Below the pieces are notes generated by a model. It was not told the origin of the DNA. It worked only from the letters and a program-made list of their open reading frames with translations, and ran no database searches. From positions 1-50,205 of the forward strand of contig NZ_PPHF01000013.1 in NCBI RefSeq assembly GCF_002904335.1: 50,205 nt of DNA, given 5' to 3'. The position numbers and the translations under genes were made by a program. Numbering within the stretch: position 1 is the first letter of the stretch; every line of letters starts with the position of its first letter. Positions 50,073 to 50,205 of the stretch are shown here, piece after piece. The DNA comes from Amycolatopsis sp. CA-126428 (GTDB lineage Bacteria; Actinomycetota; Actinomycetes; Mycobacteriales; Pseudonocardiaceae).

Positions 50073-50205
50073 GTGGTTCCCCCAGGGAGGGCGGGCCAGG
50101 TTCGGGGGCCGGTTGGCCGGCGGGAGCATCATCCGCAGCGGGCAGCGGGCAGCGGGCAGCGGGCAGCGGGCAGCGGGCAGCGGGCAGCGGGCAGCGGGCA
50201 GCGGG
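50073..50205 (+). CDS. Possible start of a gene cut by the contig end
   Basis: A GTG at 50073 opens a frame with no stop to the end of the window. TAGGCT (50059-50064) is a -10-like element 8 bases before it, so a leaderless start is possible. The last 70 bases are a 7-bp repeat that would encode a 7-residue repeat (GQRAAGS). No domain is visible, and the call depends only on the promoter-like element. Confidence 0.25.
   Translation, partial: MVPPGRAGQVRGPVGRREHHPQRAAGSGQRAAGSGQRAAGSGQR
50136..50205. repeat. Heptanucleotide tandem repeat (CAGCGGG x10)
   Basis: The final 70 bases are ten perfect copies of CAGCGGG, running to the last base. No frame has a stop. It mirrors the 70-bp pentanucleotide repeat at the other end, so it likely marks an assembly break and its true length is unknown. 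Confidence 0.95.

Noticed and set aside
1..50205. tRNA, rRNA or insertion-sequence genes
   Set aside because: I saw no tRNA-like cloverleaf ends, rRNA stretches or transposase motifs; I cannot rule out weak remnants by eye.

Overview
The window is very GC-rich actinomycete DNA with frequent GTG starts and 4-base stop/start overlaps. Four gene families place it among mycolic-acid-group or pseudonocardial actinobacteria: MurT/GatD, a maleylpyruvate-isomerase-family (mycothiol-type) enzyme, an F420-type PPOX flavoprotein, and two large patatin-related proteins. An Amycolatopsis-like host is my best guess, by inference only. Both ends are simple tandem repeats of exactly 70 bp (14 x 5 bp and 10 x 7 bp), so the window is probably a complete draft contig that stopped in repeats.

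Layout. 0.1-1.65 kb: a TetR regulator divergent from a quinone-oxidoreductase-like enzyme, with a 13-bp inverted repeat between them. 1.7-5.8 kb: murT-gatD (lipid II amidation), then a histidine kinase/response regulator pair. 5.8-9.3 kb: a compact gas-vesicle operon (gvpO, J, F, an S/M-like gene, K, A, L/F) ending in an NHL-repeat protein. 9.3-12.6 kb: a CoA-binding protein, an unknown protein, a VOC protein and a two-gene meta-cleavage module (hydratase plus 4-oxalocrotonate decarboxylase). 12.57-12.94 kb: a gene-free array of 21-bp units in one unbroken register. 13-18.1 kb: an ABC exporter and several regulator/enzyme pairs (MarR/DUF1579, HxlR/RibD-like reductase plus PPOX, TetR). 18.2-22.2 kb: a GH3 glycosidase, a structured leader with an 18-codon peptide ahead of a GNAT acetyltransferase, and a small membrane protein. 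22.2-27.7 kb: an aerobic benzoyl-CoA (box) operon: boxC, boxB, a benzoate-CoA ligase and an amidohydrolase. 27.7-33.3 kb: VOC, MarR, an M19 dipeptidase, a LapA-like protein, a mycothiol-family enzyme, a DUF4393-like protein and a DUF445 protein. 33.4-39.6 kb: two tandem patatin-related membrane proteins of about 1000 residues each. 39.7-42.9 kb: ectABCD for ectoine and hydroxyectoine. 43.3-46.1 kb: an AfsR/SARP-type regulator. 46.4-50.2 kb: an MmpS-like membrane protein, an AT-richer gap, a two-gene cassette with a DUF6932/nucleotidyltransferase-like first gene, and a BON-OmpA protein with a small membrane partner (ArfA-like). A DnaA-box-like cluster and the terminal repeat follow.

How they work together. 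Three blocks are complete enough to read as pathways: gas-vesicle assembly, aerobic benzoate activation and epoxidation (the boxA reductase and the semialdehyde dehydrogenase are not here), and osmolyte synthesis. The least explained material is the 21-bp array, a two-member family of 44-bp intergenic hairpins, the leader switch before the GNAT gene, the tandem patatins next to a DUF4393 protein, and the two-gene cassette at 47.3-48.7 kb.
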